This document shows positions 35,198-43,743 of a DNA stretch of 64,000 nt, piece by piece (within the stretch, counting starts at the first letter, position 1; each line of letters starts with the position of its first letter). The position numbers and the translations under genes are program-made. The DNA comes from Trinickia violacea. Lineage in GTDB: Bacteria > Pseudomonadota > Gammaproteobacteria > Burkholderiales > Burkholderiaceae. The notes under the pieces were generated by a model. That model was given only the letters and a program-made list of their open reading frames with translations. It had not been told where the DNA came from and made no database searches. The stretch lies in contig NZ_CP040077.1 of assembly GCF_005280735.1 (NCBI RefSeq), positions 4,030,001-4,094,000 of the forward strand, read 5' to 3'.

Positions 35198-36652
35198 TTA
35201 CTTCGCCTTCGCCGCCTTCTGCTTCTCAATCGCGGCGATCACGCCTTCCGCGTACGCCGGATCGGCTTGGCGGAAATGCTCGATCTGACGCGCGACGATG
35301 TCTTCCGGCACGCCGTCGATGTGACGCGCGATGTTCGCGAACAGACGCTCGCGCTGGCCCGCATCGAACAGCCGGAAGAGCGCGCCCGGCTGGCTGTAGT
35401 AGTCGGCGTCCTCGCGGTGGTCGTAGCGGTCGACCACGCCCGCCGCGAGCGGCGGCTCGGCCGCGTTGCGATCCTGCGTGAAGTCGCCGAAACGGTTCGG
35501 CTCGTAGTTCACCGTGCCGCCCAGGTTGCCGTCCGTGCGCATCGCGCCGTCACGATGGAACGAGTGATGGAACGGGCACTTCGGCGCATTCACCGGAATC
35601 TGGTGATGGTTCACGCCCAAGCGATAGCGATGCGCGTCGCCATACGAGAACAGACGCCCTTGCAGCAGGCGGTCCGGCGAGAAGCCGATGCCCGGCACGA
35701 CGTTGGCCGGCGTGAACGCCGCCTGCTCGACGTCCGCGAAGTAGTTCTGCGCATTGCGGTTCAGCTCGATCACCCCGACGTCGATCAGCGGGTAATCCTT
35801 GTGCGGCCAGATTTTCGTGATGTCGAACGGGTTGTACGGCACCTTCGCCGCATCGGCTTCCGGCATCACCTGAATACGGAATGCCCACTTCGGGAAGTTC
35901 TGCTTGTCGATGTTCTCGATCAGGTCGCGCTGCGCGCTTTCACGGTCGCCCGCGATCACTTGGGCGGCTTCGGCGTCGCTGTAGTTCTCGATGCCGTTCA
36001 GCGACTTGAAGTGAAACTTCACCCAGAAGCGCTCGTTGTTCGCGCTGATGAACGAATACGTGTGCGAGCCGAAACCGTGCTGCTGGCGATAGTTCTTCGG
36101 AATCCCGCGATCGCTCATCAGGATCGTGACCTGGTGCAGCGACTCCGGATGACGCGCCCAGAAGTCCCACGCCGCCACGTTGCTGCGCAGGTTCGTGTAC
36201 GGGTCGCGTTTCTGCGTGTGAATGAAGTCCGGGAACTTGAGCGGATCGCGGATGAAGAACACCGGCGTGTTGTTGCCGACCACGTCCCAGTTGCCTTCTT
36301 CCGTATAGAACTTGATCGAGAAGCCGCGCACGTCGCGCTCGGCGTCGGCGGCGCCGCGCTCGCCCGCGACCGTCGAGAAGCGGATGAAGAGCGGCGTTTC
36401 CTTGCCGGCTTGCGAGAACAGTTTCGCCTTCGTATAGCGCGAGATGTCGTGCGTGACTTTGAGCGTGCCGAATGCGCCCGAGCCCTTCGCATGAACACGG
36501 CGCTCGGGAATCACTTCACGGTCGAAATGCGCGAGCTTCTCGAGCAGCCACACGTCTTGCAGAGCGATCGGGCCGCGCGGACCCGCGGTGATCGAATTCT
36601 GGTTGTCGGCGACGGGTGCGCCTGCTGCAGTGGTGAGAGTACGGTCAGACAT
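35198..36652 (-). CDS. katA: Monofunctional heme catalase (small-subunit, clade 3 type)
   Basis: Breaks down hydrogen peroxide. The 484-residue length fits small-subunit catalases. Visible are the catalytic His54 (ERRVHAKGSGAFGTL), Asn127 (DVVGNNTPVFFIRDPLKFPDF) and the proximal heme Tyr in GRLFSYGDAHRYRLG (about 335-349). No signal peptide is seen, so it should be cytoplasmic. The ribosome-binding site is AGGAG. It lies between two undescribed small ORFs and downstream of oxyR; in several Burkholderia the same place holds katG. Confidence 0.96.
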   Translation of the reverse strand: MSDRTLTTAAGAPVADNQNSITAGPRGPIALQDVWLLEKLAHFDREVIPERRVHAKGSGAFGTLKVTHDISRYTKAKLFSQAGKETPLFIRFSTVAGERGAADAERDVRGFSIKFYTEEGNWDVVGNNTPVFFIRDPLKFPDFIHTQKRDPYTNLRSNVAAWDFWARHPESLHQVTILMSDRGIPKNYRQQHGFGSHTYSFISANNERFWVKFHFKSLNGIENYSDAEAAQVIAGDRESAQRDLIENIDKQNFPKWAFRIQVMPEADAAKVPYNPFDITKIWPHKDYPLIDVGVIELNRNAQNYFADVEQAAFTPANVVPGIGFSPDRLLQGRLFSYGDAHRYRLGVNHHQIPVNAPKCPFHHSFHRDGAMRTDGNLGGTVNYEPNRFGDFTQDRNAAEPPLAAGVVDRYDHREDADYYSQPGALFRLFDAGQRERLFANIARHIDGVPEDIVARQIEHFRQADPAYAEGVIAAIEKQKAAKAK

Positions 36653-36713
36653 CCGGAGCTCCTAATGGGCGGTTTTATGGGGAGGGGGAGAGCAGTGGGC
36701 CGGGATGCGCGGC

Positions 36714-36866
36714 TTACGCCGACAGCGCGCGATCGACCAGATGCGAGAAGGCCACAGTGCGCGCTCCGCGGAACATCGAGGCAGCCTGGCTAGCGGTGCT
36801 GGCTTGCTGAGGCGTGGCCGCAGGCTGGGCCGGGTTCGTCGTGAGCGGGACAAAGGGCTGATTCAT
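36714..36866 (-). CDS. Small protein, 50 aa, upstream of katA
   Basis: A 50-codon ORF on the minus strand with a near-perfect ribosome-binding site (GGAGGAAGTC before the ATG). The first 28 residues are Pro/Ala/Gln/Thr-rich and look disordered (NPAQPAATPQQAST). The C-terminal 20 are probably helical (MFRGARTVAFSHLVDRALSA). There is no signal peptide or membrane helix. It is followed 61 bp later by katA. I do not recognise it. Its RBS and its position as first gene of the katA transcript make it a credible real gene. Confidence 0.65.
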   Translation of the reverse strand: MNQPFVPLTTNPAQPAATPQQASTASQAASMFRGARTVAFSHLVDRALSA

Positions 36867-36918
36867 GACTTCCTCCATGGGTATGGGATGCGAGATCCAT
36901 GGAGCAAAGTCTACCGAC

Positions 36919-36964
36919 GCCTATTGAACGATGAAATTTGATTAATTATATCTATTCAATAGGC
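36919..36964 (-). promoter_or_regulatory. Inverted-repeat operator over the promoter of the 50-aa gene-katA unit
   Basis: GCCTATTGAA (36919-36928) and TTCAATAGGC (36955-36964) form a perfect 10-bp inverted repeat around a 26-bp AT-rich spacer. The spacer holds a minus-strand TATAAT (36950-36945) with no good -35. The half-sites contain CTAT/ATAG, the tetranucleotide of OxyR sites, but not at the standard four-fold spacing. A regulator binding here would touch the -10 region. OxyR is the obvious candidate because its gene ends 50 bp away; this is inference. Confidence 0.55.
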
Positions 36965-37014
36965 CGAAGCTAAATGCGGCTCGTCGCCGCACTTTCGAGA
37001 TAGCGGCGGCCGCC

Positions 37015-37974
37015 TCAGTTGAGGGCGACCGGCATGTCGAGCTTGCTGACCCCCGGCAGTTCGCACGAGGTGATCGCCTCGCTGATCGCCTCGATGGCCG
37101 GCATCCGCGTAAAGCTCTTGCGCCAGGCGAGCACGACACGGCGGTCCGGCACCGGCTCTTCGAACGGCACGTAGCTCAGCAGCCCCGCGTCCACGCCCGG
37201 CGCATGCGGCTTCACCTCGAGCACCGACATGCGCGGCAGCACGGTAATGCCGACGCCGCTCGCCACCATGTGCCGGATCGTCTCCAGCGACGACCCTTCG
37301 AACGTCTTCTGAATCCCGTCGGCGTTCTGCGAAAAGCGCATCAGCTCGGGGCAGACGCCCAGCACGTGATCGCGGAAGCAATGCCCGCTGCCGAGCAGCA
37401 GCATCGTCTCCTGCTTCAGATCGCCGGCGTCGATTTTCTTGCGCGACTCCCACGCGTGCCCCGACGGCAGCGCTACGACAAACGGCTCGTCGTACAGCGG
37501 ACGCACCATCAACCCGGTTTCGGGAAACGGCAGCGCCATGATCGCCACGTCGATCTCGCCCTGCTTGAGCAGCTCGATCAGCTTGAGCGTGTAGTTCTCC
37601 TGCAGCATCAGCGGCATCTGCGGGACGTTCTTGATCATCTGCTTGACCAGGGTGGGCAGCAGATAGGGCCCGATCGTGTAGATCACGCCGAGCCGCAGCG
37701 GGCCAACGAGCGGGTCCTTGCCCTGCTTGGCGATTTCCTTGATCGCGAGCGTCTGCTCGAGCACGCGCTGCGCCTGCGTGACGATCTGCTCGCCGATCGG
37801 GGTCACGCTGACTTCGCTCGTGCCGCGCTCGAAAATTTGCACGTTGAGCTCGTCTTCGAGCTTCTTGATGGCGACCGACAGCGTCGGCTGGCTGACGAAG
37901 CACGCCTCGGCCGCGCGCCCGAAGTGGCGCTCCCGGGCCACTGCGACGATGTATTTCAGTTCTGTGAGCGTCAT
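37015..37974 (-). CDS. oxyR: Hydrogen peroxide-sensing LysR-type regulator OxyR
   Basis: The 319-residue activator has an N-terminal LysR winged helix (MTLTELKYIVAVARERHFGRAA) and the substrate-like domain. The two redox cysteines are present in LLLGSGHCFRDHVLGVCPEL, nine residues apart as in E. coli Cys199/Cys208. The ATG at 37974 was preferred to the in-frame start at 37989 because it gives the typical MTLTELKYI. It lies upstream of the small ORF-katA-small ORF-dps series, all on the same strand, which fits a peroxide regulon. Confidence 0.96.
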   Translation of the reverse strand: MTLTELKYIVAVARERHFGRAAEACFVSQPTLSVAIKKLEDELNVQIFERGTSEVSVTPIGEQIVTQAQRVLEQTLAIKEIAKQGKDPLVGPLRLGVIYTIGPYLLPTLVKQMIKNVPQMPLMLQENYTLKLIELLKQGEIDVAIMALPFPETGLMVRPLYDEPFVVALPSGHAWESRKKIDAGDLKQETMLLLGSGHCFRDHVLGVCPELMRFSQNADGIQKTFEGSSLETIRHMVASGVGITVLPRMSVLEVKPHAPGVDAGLLSYVPFEEPVPDRRVVLAWRKSFTRMPAIEAISEAITSCELPGVSKLDMPVALN

Positions 37975-38105
37975 TGAGGGACCAATCAAGGTATTGGAGT
38001 CGATAGATTTAAGTTATACACCGATGCGGGCGATTCGCCAACCTTCAAAGGTCCCTATCACGTCGTCCTGTGCCATCCGGCCGAAAAAAGCGCTCGCCGC
38101 CGGCG

Positions 38106-40400
38106 CTACGCCTTCAGGTACTGCTCGCGCGCGCCAAGCCAGCGGGCGAGATGCTGCGTGACGACATCGGGATACTCGGCAAGGAGCCGTGTGGCCGCCT
38201 CGCGCGCGGGTTCGATCAGCCAGCCGTCCTGCTGCAGATCGGCGAAGCGCAGCATCGCCTCGCCTGACTGCCGCGAACCCAGGAATTCGCCCGGACCGCG
38301 GATTTCGAGGTCGCGGCGCGCGATTTCGAAGCCGTCGGTGGTTTCGCGCATGGTCTGCAGGCGCGCGCGCCCCGCCAGCGAGAGCGGCCCGCTATAGAGC
38401 AGCACGCACGCCGAAGCCGTGCTCCCGCGCCCCACCCGGCCGCGCAGCTGGTGCAATTGCGCGAGGCCGAAGCGCTCTGCGTGCTCGATCACCATCAGCG
38501 AGGCGTTCGGCACGTCGACGCCGACTTCGATCACTGTCGTCGCGACGAGCAACTGCACGTCGTTGCGCGAGAAGGCGTCCATCACGGCGGCCTTCTCGGC
38601 GGGCGCGAGCCGTCCGTGCACGAGGCCGACGCGCAGCTCCGGCAGCGCGGCGGCCAAGGTCTCGAACGTTTCCACGGCGGTCTGGAGCTGCAGCGTCTCG
38701 CTTTCCTCGATCAGCGGACAGACCCAATAGACCTGCCGCCCGGTCAGCGCCGCCTCGCGCACGCGGCCGATCACCTCGTCGCGGCGCGCGTCGGAAACGA
38801 GCTTCGTCACGATCGGCGTGCGGCCGGGCGGGAGTTCGTCGATCGTCGAGACGTCGAGGTCCGCGTAGTAGGTCATCGCGAGCGTGCGCGGGATCGGCGT
38901 CGCTGACATCATCAGCTGATGCGGCTGAAAGCTGGCCGCGCCGTCGGCGGCGTTGTGCGCCTTCGCGCGCAGCGCGAGACGTTGCGCGACGCCGAAGCGG
39001 TGCTGTTCGTCGACGATCACGAAGCCGAGCCGCGCGAACTCGACCGCATCCTGGATGATCGCGTGCGTGCCGATCACGAGCTGCGCCGCGCCGGACGCCG
39101 CCGCTTCGAGCGCTGCGCGTTTTTCCTTCGCCTTCAAGCTGCCCGCGAGCCACGCGACCGTCACGCCGAGCGGTTCGAGCCAGCCGCGCAGCTTGCGCGC
39201 GTGCTGCTCGGCGAGGATTTCGGTCGGCGCCATCAACGCCGCCTGGTAGCCCGCGTCGATGGCCTGCGCGGCGGCGAGCGCCGCGACGACGGTCTTGCCG
39301 GCGCCGACGTCGCCTTGCAAGAGGCGCTGCATCGGATGCGGCTGGGTCAAATCGGCCGCGATCTCGGCGCCGACCCGCTGCTGCGCGCGCGTCAAGGCGA
39401 ACGGCAGCGCACGCGAGAGACGCGCCGTCAGCGATTCGGGGTCGTGCTGCGCGCGCTGCGGCATGACGGGCGCCGAGCGCGTGCGGCGCTCTTCGTGTGC
39501 GCGCTTGAGCGAAAGCTGTTGCGCGAGCAGCTCCTCGAACTTGATTCGCGACCACGCCGGATGGGTGCCGTCGATCAGCGCGGTTTCGTCCGCATCGGCG
39601 CTCGGGTGGTGCAGCGTGCGGACCGCCTGCATCAGCGGCGGCAGATTCAGCGGGCGGAAATACGCGTCGGCGATCGGCGGCGGCACGAGCTCAGGCAACG
39701 TCGTGCGCGAGAGCGCGTTGTCGATCGCCTTGCGCAGATAGGCCTGGGAAACCCCTGCCGTGCTCGGGTACACGGGCGTGAGCGCCTGCGGCAGCGGCGT
39801 GTCCGCGTCGACGGGACGCACCGCCGGATGAACCATCTCGATGCCGAAGAACCCGCCGCGCACGTCGCCGCGCACGCGCAGACGCGTGCCCACCGCCATC
39901 TGCTTGACCTGCGAGCCGTAGAAATTCAGAAAGCGCAGCGTGAGTTCTTCGTCCGCTTCGTCGCGCAGCTTGACGACGAGCTGGCGGCGCGGACGGTAGG
40001 CGATCTCGTTGTCGACGACGACGCCTTCGGTCTGCGCCGTCTCGCCCGGCAGCAGCTCGCCGATCGGCGTGAGCGAAGTTTCGTCCTCGTAGCGCATCGG
40101 CAGATGCAGCACGAGGTCGATGTCGCGTTTCAGGCCGAGTTTGGCGAGCTTGTCGGCGGTTTTGGGGAGCTTGGCGGGGGCGTCGTCTTTTTCTTGCTGA
40201 CTCTGGCCCGCCGCGGCCCGTTTGGAAGCCCCTTTGGAAGCCCCTTTAGCGCTGGCCCGAGCCGGCTTCGCGGCAGCGGCTTGCGCGAGCGGCGCCCCGG
40301 TTTCGGCCTCGCTCGCCGCCCCTGCCCGCTCCGCGCGCCGCTTCGGCTTCACGGGCGCGTCGTCGTCGGAGTCGGGCATTCGGCGTTCGGACAAGGGCAT
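38106..40400 (-). CDS. recG: ATP-dependent DNA helicase RecG
   Basis: Superfamily 2 helicase that regresses stalled forks and branch-migrates Holliday junctions. The 764-residue protein has the wedge/OB domain (about 90-220), Walker A GDVGAGKTVVA (about 360-370), DEQH box VDEQHRFG (about 460), and the helicase C motifs LVHGRLAPAEK, ATTVIEVGVDVPNAS and QLRGRVGRG. About 70 extra N-terminal residues are low-complexity Ala/Lys/Ser-rich, including a GASKGASK repeat coded by a 12-bp duplication (40221-40244). The start could also be the ATG seven codons in. It diverges from queA. Confidence 0.96.
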   Translation of the reverse strand: MPLSERRMPDSDDDAPVKPKRRAERAGAASEAETGAPLAQAAAAKPARASAKGASKGASKRAAAGQSQQEKDDAPAKLPKTADKLAKLGLKRDIDLVLHLPMRYEDETSLTPIGELLPGETAQTEGVVVDNEIAYRPRRQLVVKLRDEADEELTLRFLNFYGSQVKQMAVGTRLRVRGDVRGGFFGIEMVHPAVRPVDADTPLPQALTPVYPSTAGVSQAYLRKAIDNALSRTTLPELVPPPIADAYFRPLNLPPLMQAVRTLHHPSADADETALIDGTHPAWSRIKFEELLAQQLSLKRAHEERRTRSAPVMPQRAQHDPESLTARLSRALPFALTRAQQRVGAEIAADLTQPHPMQRLLQGDVGAGKTVVAALAAAQAIDAGYQAALMAPTEILAEQHARKLRGWLEPLGVTVAWLAGSLKAKEKRAALEAAASGAAQLVIGTHAIIQDAVEFARLGFVIVDEQHRFGVAQRLALRAKAHNAADGAASFQPHQLMMSATPIPRTLAMTYYADLDVSTIDELPPGRTPIVTKLVSDARRDEVIGRVREAALTGRQVYWVCPLIEESETLQLQTAVETFETLAAALPELRVGLVHGRLAPAEKAAVMDAFSRNDVQLLVATTVIEVGVDVPNASLMVIEHAERFGLAQLHQLRGRVGRGSTASACVLLYSGPLSLAGRARLQTMRETTDGFEIARRDLEIRGPGEFLGSRQSGEAMLRFADLQQDGWLIEPAREAATRLLAEYPDVVTQHLARWLGAREQYLKA

Positions 40401-40595
40401 GAGTCTCTTCGCAAGTACAATAGCGGCTTTAACAGGGTTGGCGGATCGGCGGGCAAGCCGGCATGTGCATCATCGAGGCGGATGACCCGTTTTTGACGTC
40501 CAGGCGCACCGCCTGACAAACCACGCCATCATAGCGGCCGCATCGGCCGCCTGACCACCGTATGGCGCCTTCCCGCAGCAAACCAGTGCAGCAGC

Positions 40596-41651
40596 ATGTT
40601 CACCCTTTCCGATTTCGATTTTAATCTGCCGCCCGAGCTGATCGCGCAGACGGCGCTCAAGGAGCGCAGCGCGAGCCGCCTGCTCGAAGTGGACAGCACG
40701 GGCGAGCCCGCGCGCCTCGTCGACCGCCAGTTTTCCGAATTGCCCGAGTGCGTCGCAGCGGGCGACCTGCTCGTCTTCAACGATACCAAGGTGCTGAAGG
40801 CGCGCTTCCTCGGCCAAAAGGCAAGCGGGGGCCGGATCGAGGTGCTGATCGAGCGCCTGACCGGCGAGCGCACCGCGCTCGCGCAAATCCGCGCGAGCAA
40901 GAGTCCGGCTGCGGGCACGATGCTGCGCTTGGCCGATGCGTTCGACGTGACCGTCGGCGAGCGCGTCGATCCGTTCTACACGCTGCACTTTCCCGACGAC
41001 TGCCTCACGCTGATCGAGCAATACGGGCGGCTGCCGCTGCCGCCCTATATCGAGCACGACCCCGACGCAACGGACGAAACGCGCTACCAGACGGTCTTCG
41101 CGCAGAACCCCGGCGCCGTTGCCGCGCCGACCGCGGGCCTGCATTTCGACGATGCGCTGTTCGCCCGGCTCGACGCGCGCGGTGTCGAGCGCGCGACGCT
41201 CACGCTGCACGTCGGCGCGGGCACGTTCCAGCCGGTGCGCGTCGAGAACCTCGCCGAGCACAAGATGCACAGCGAGTGGTACCAGCTGCCGCAGACGCTC
41301 GTCGACAAGATCGCCGCCACGCGCGCGCGCGGCGGCCGCGTGATCGCGGTCGGCACGACGTCGATGCGCGCGCTCGAAGCCGCGGCGCGCGACGCCGAAG
41401 CGCAAGGCCGCGCGCTCGCCGCCACGTCCGCCGAGACCGATATCTTCATCACGCCGGGCTATCGTTTCCGCGTGGTCGACCGGCTCGTGACGAATTTCCA
41501 TTTGCCGAAGTCGACCTTGCTGATGCTCGTTTCTGCGTTCGCGGGTGTCGAGACGATCCGCAGCGCGTATCGGCACGCGATCGAGGCGCGCTATCGCTTC
41601 TTCAGCTATGGCGACGCGATGCTGCTCACGCGGCGGGAAGATCGCGCGTAA
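40596..41651 (+). CDS. queA: S-adenosylmethionine:tRNA ribosyltransferase-isomerase
   Basis: Transfers and isomerises the ribosyl part of SAM onto preQ1-tRNA to give epoxyqueuosine. The 351-residue protein has the expected start FTLSDFDFNLPPELIAQTAL and the motifs DLLVFNDTKVLKARFLGQK, PLPPYI, QTVFAQNPGAVAAPTAGLHF, LHVGAGTFQPVRVENLAEHKMHSE and VTNFHLPKSTLLMLVSAFAG. tgt, the preceding enzyme of the queuosine pathway, follows on the same strand. Confidence 0.97.
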   Translation: MFTLSDFDFNLPPELIAQTALKERSASRLLEVDSTGEPARLVDRQFSELPECVAAGDLLVFNDTKVLKARFLGQKASGGRIEVLIERLTGERTALAQIRASKSPAAGTMLRLADAFDVTVGERVDPFYTLHFPDDCLTLIEQYGRLPLPPYIEHDPDATDETRYQTVFAQNPGAVAAPTAGLHFDDALFARLDARGVERATLTLHVGAGTFQPVRVENLAEHKMHSEWYQLPQTLVDKIAATRARGGRVIAVGTTSMRALEAAARDAEAQGRALAATSAETDIFITPGYRFRVVDRLVTNFHLPKSTLLMLVSAFAGVETIRSAYRHAIEARYRFFSYGDAMLLTRREDRA

Positions 41652-41688
41652 CATCCGCGCTTGATCGCCGTTTTTCCCCGTTTCAATT

Positions 41689-41711
41689 GCCGCCAGGCCA
41701 CGCCTGGCGGC
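41689..41711 (+). terminator. Perfect 10-bp hairpin after queA
   Basis: GCCGCCAGGC (41689-41698), CAC loop, GCCTGGCGGC (41702-41711). There is no T-run after it, so termination is doubtful. It may limit read-through into tgt or protect the queA mRNA 3' end. Confidence 0.35.
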
Positions 41712-41736
41712 GTTCATCAATGCGCCGAACTGTGTC

Positions 41737-41770
41737 GATCAGAGTTAGCGCTTCAGCGCTTACTCTGATC
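41737..41770 (+). repeat. REP-like palindromic repeat, copy 1
   Basis: GATCAGAGT (41737-41745) pairs with ACTCTGATC (41762-41770). Inside, a T/T mismatch is followed by an AGCGC/GCGCT stem around TTCA. The same architecture and core sequence recur at 46829-46858, and a partial copy lies at 46859-46888. Confidence 0.65.
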
Positions 41771-41806
41771 CCATGCAGCGCATTTCGGTGGCACAGGAGC
41801 CCAAGC

Positions 41807-43027
41807 ATGACCGACGGTCATACTCACGATAGCAACGCGTGCTGCGACGCTCACGCGTCGACCAGCACGCAAGTCCCGCACGAAGCCCCTGAAAACGGCC
41901 TCAAATTCGACCTTCTCACGACCGATGGCCAAGCGCGCCGCGGCCGCCTCACGCTGAACCACGGCGTCGTCGAGACGCCGATCTTCATGCCGGTCGGCAC
42001 CTATGGCACGGTGAAAGCGATCCAGCCGCGCGAGCTCGAAGAAATCCGCGCGCAGATCATCCTCGGCAATACGTTCCACCTCTGGCTGCGCCCCGGCCTC
42101 GACACGATCGCCGCGCACGGCGGCCTGCACGGCTTCATGGGCTGGAAGCGGCCGATCCTCACCGATTCGGGCGGCTTCCAGGTCTTCTCGCTCGGCGACC
42201 TGCGCAAGATCACCGAAGACGGCGTGACGTTCGCGTCGCCGATCAACGGCGACAAGCTGTTCCTGTCGCCGGAAGTGTCGATGCAGATCCAGAAGGTGCT
42301 GAACTCGGACATCGTGATGCAATTCGACGAATGCACGCCGTACGCGGTGAACGGCGTGCCGACGACGCGCGACGAAGCGGGCGATTCGATGCGCATGTCG
42401 ATGCGCTGGGCGAAGCGCTCGATCGACGAATTCAATCGCCTCGGCAACCCGAACGCGCTCTTCGGCATCGTCCAGGGCGGCATGTTCGAAGACCTGCGCG
42501 ACGAATCGCTCGCCGGGCTCTCCGAAATCGGCTTCCACGGCCTCGCGGTGGGCGGTCTTTCCGTCGGCGAGCCGAAGGAAGACATGATGCGCATCTTGAA
42601 CCACATCGGCCCGAAGCTCCCCGCCGACAAGCCGCACTACCTGATGGGCGTCGGCACGCCGGAAGACCTCGTCACGGGCGTGTCGGCCGGCATCGACATG
42701 TTCGACTGCGTCATGCCCACTCGCAACGCCCGCAACGGTTGGCTCTTCACGCGCTTCGGCGACATCAAGATCCGCAACGCAACGCATAAGAATTCGCTGC
42801 GTCCGCTCGACGAAACCTGCGGCTGTTACACATGCCGCAACTTCACGCGCGGGTATCTGCACCACCTGCACCGCGTCGGCGAAATTCTCGGGGCGCAGTT
42901 GAACACGATCCACAACTTGCACTATTACTTGGAATTGATGGGGGAAATCCGCGCAGCGATCGAGACCCATACGTTCGACGCGTTCAAGAAGCGCTTTGCC
43001 GAGGAGCGCGCAAGAGGCGTCGACTAG
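41807..43027 (+). CDS. tgt: tRNA-guanine transglycosylase
   Basis: Exchanges guanine-34 for preQ1 in tRNAs with GUN anticodons. The 406-residue protein has about 28 extra N-terminal residues rich in His, Cys and Ser before the barrel (FDLLTTDGQARRGRL). The catalytic DSGGFQVFSL (about 119-128), QFDECTPY, GIVQGGMFEDLR and GVGTPEDL motifs are present. So is the zinc site CGCYTCRNFTRGYLHH (about 338-353). The ATG at 41807 was taken as the start; the family N-terminus would also fit a start further in. It lies between queA and yajC. Confidence 0.96.
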   Translation: MTDGHTHDSNACCDAHASTSTQVPHEAPENGLKFDLLTTDGQARRGRLTLNHGVVETPIFMPVGTYGTVKAIQPRELEEIRAQIILGNTFHLWLRPGLDTIAAHGGLHGFMGWKRPILTDSGGFQVFSLGDLRKITEDGVTFASPINGDKLFLSPEVSMQIQKVLNSDIVMQFDECTPYAVNGVPTTRDEAGDSMRMSMRWAKRSIDEFNRLGNPNALFGIVQGGMFEDLRDESLAGLSEIGFHGLAVGGLSVGEPKEDMMRILNHIGPKLPADKPHYLMGVGTPEDLVTGVSAGIDMFDCVMPTRNARNGWLFTRFGDIKIRNATHKNSLRPLDETCGCYTCRNFTRGYLHHLHRVGEILGAQLNTIHNLHYYLELMGEIRAAIETHTFDAFKKRFAEERARGVD

Positions 43028-43308
43028 ATCTCCCGGCTAGATCTCATGTCGCCGCCCGATTGCGCCCGATTGCGCGGACGAAGCCGAGTGCCACACGCCT
43101 GTATCCGCTTCGCCCCTACAATCGGCCTACACCCCGTTTGTGGGGGACGGCCATCCGGCAGTTGGCAAATCGCTCGAAATCCCCCCGGATCACGCGATAA
43201 AAGCTTGATCCCAAAGCCGATTTGCCCTACCGTCGCGAGCCGGGGCCGGTACCGGCGGTGGTAGAATACCCGGCTAACCTTTTTGATCGTCATAACGGAG
43301 AGACCAAC

Positions 43309-43635
43309 GTGTCGTTCATTTCCAGTGCGTTCGCGCAGGGCGCAGGCGGCGGCGCCGAATCGAGCTTGATGAGCTTCTTGCCCTTGATCCTGATGTTCGC
43401 GGTGCTGTACTTCATCATGATCCGCCCGCAAATGAAGCGTCAGAAGGATCATCGCAACATGCTCGCGGCCATGGCGAAGGGCGATGAAGTCGTCACCAAC
43501 GGCGGCATCGTCGGCAAGGTGACGAAGGTCGGCGAAGCGTACGTCGGCGTCGAGATCGCGGAAGGCACGGAAATCACCGTGCAGAAGGCTTCGGTCACGA
43601 CGATTCTCCCGAAAGGCACGATCAAGTCGCTGTAA
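43309..43635 (+). CDS. yajC: Preprotein translocase subunit YajC
   Basis: Small inner-membrane partner of SecDF. The 108-residue protein has one N-terminal transmembrane helix (about 20-40, LMSFLPLILMFAVLYFIMI), then the conserved RPQMKRQKDHRNMLAAMAKGDEVVTNGGIVGKV. The start is GTG, supported by ACGGAGAG upstream and by the conserved position of the helix. secD follows about 110 bp later. The 280-bp gap before it (43028-43308) shows no gene. Confidence 0.95.
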   Translation: MSFISSAFAQGAGGGAESSLMSFLPLILMFAVLYFIMIRPQMKRQKDHRNMLAAMAKGDEVVTNGGIVGKVTKVGEAYVGVEIAEGTEITVQKASVTTILPKGTIKSL

Positions 43636-43743
43636 GGCCACTCTCTTGCGTCCGGCCCGGCCTAGCCAGGTCGAATCCCCCTCAGCCCGCGCACAGCGCC
43701 GGACGCAACGCTTTCAAGCCAACTTTCCCGTTCGGCCCATCCC

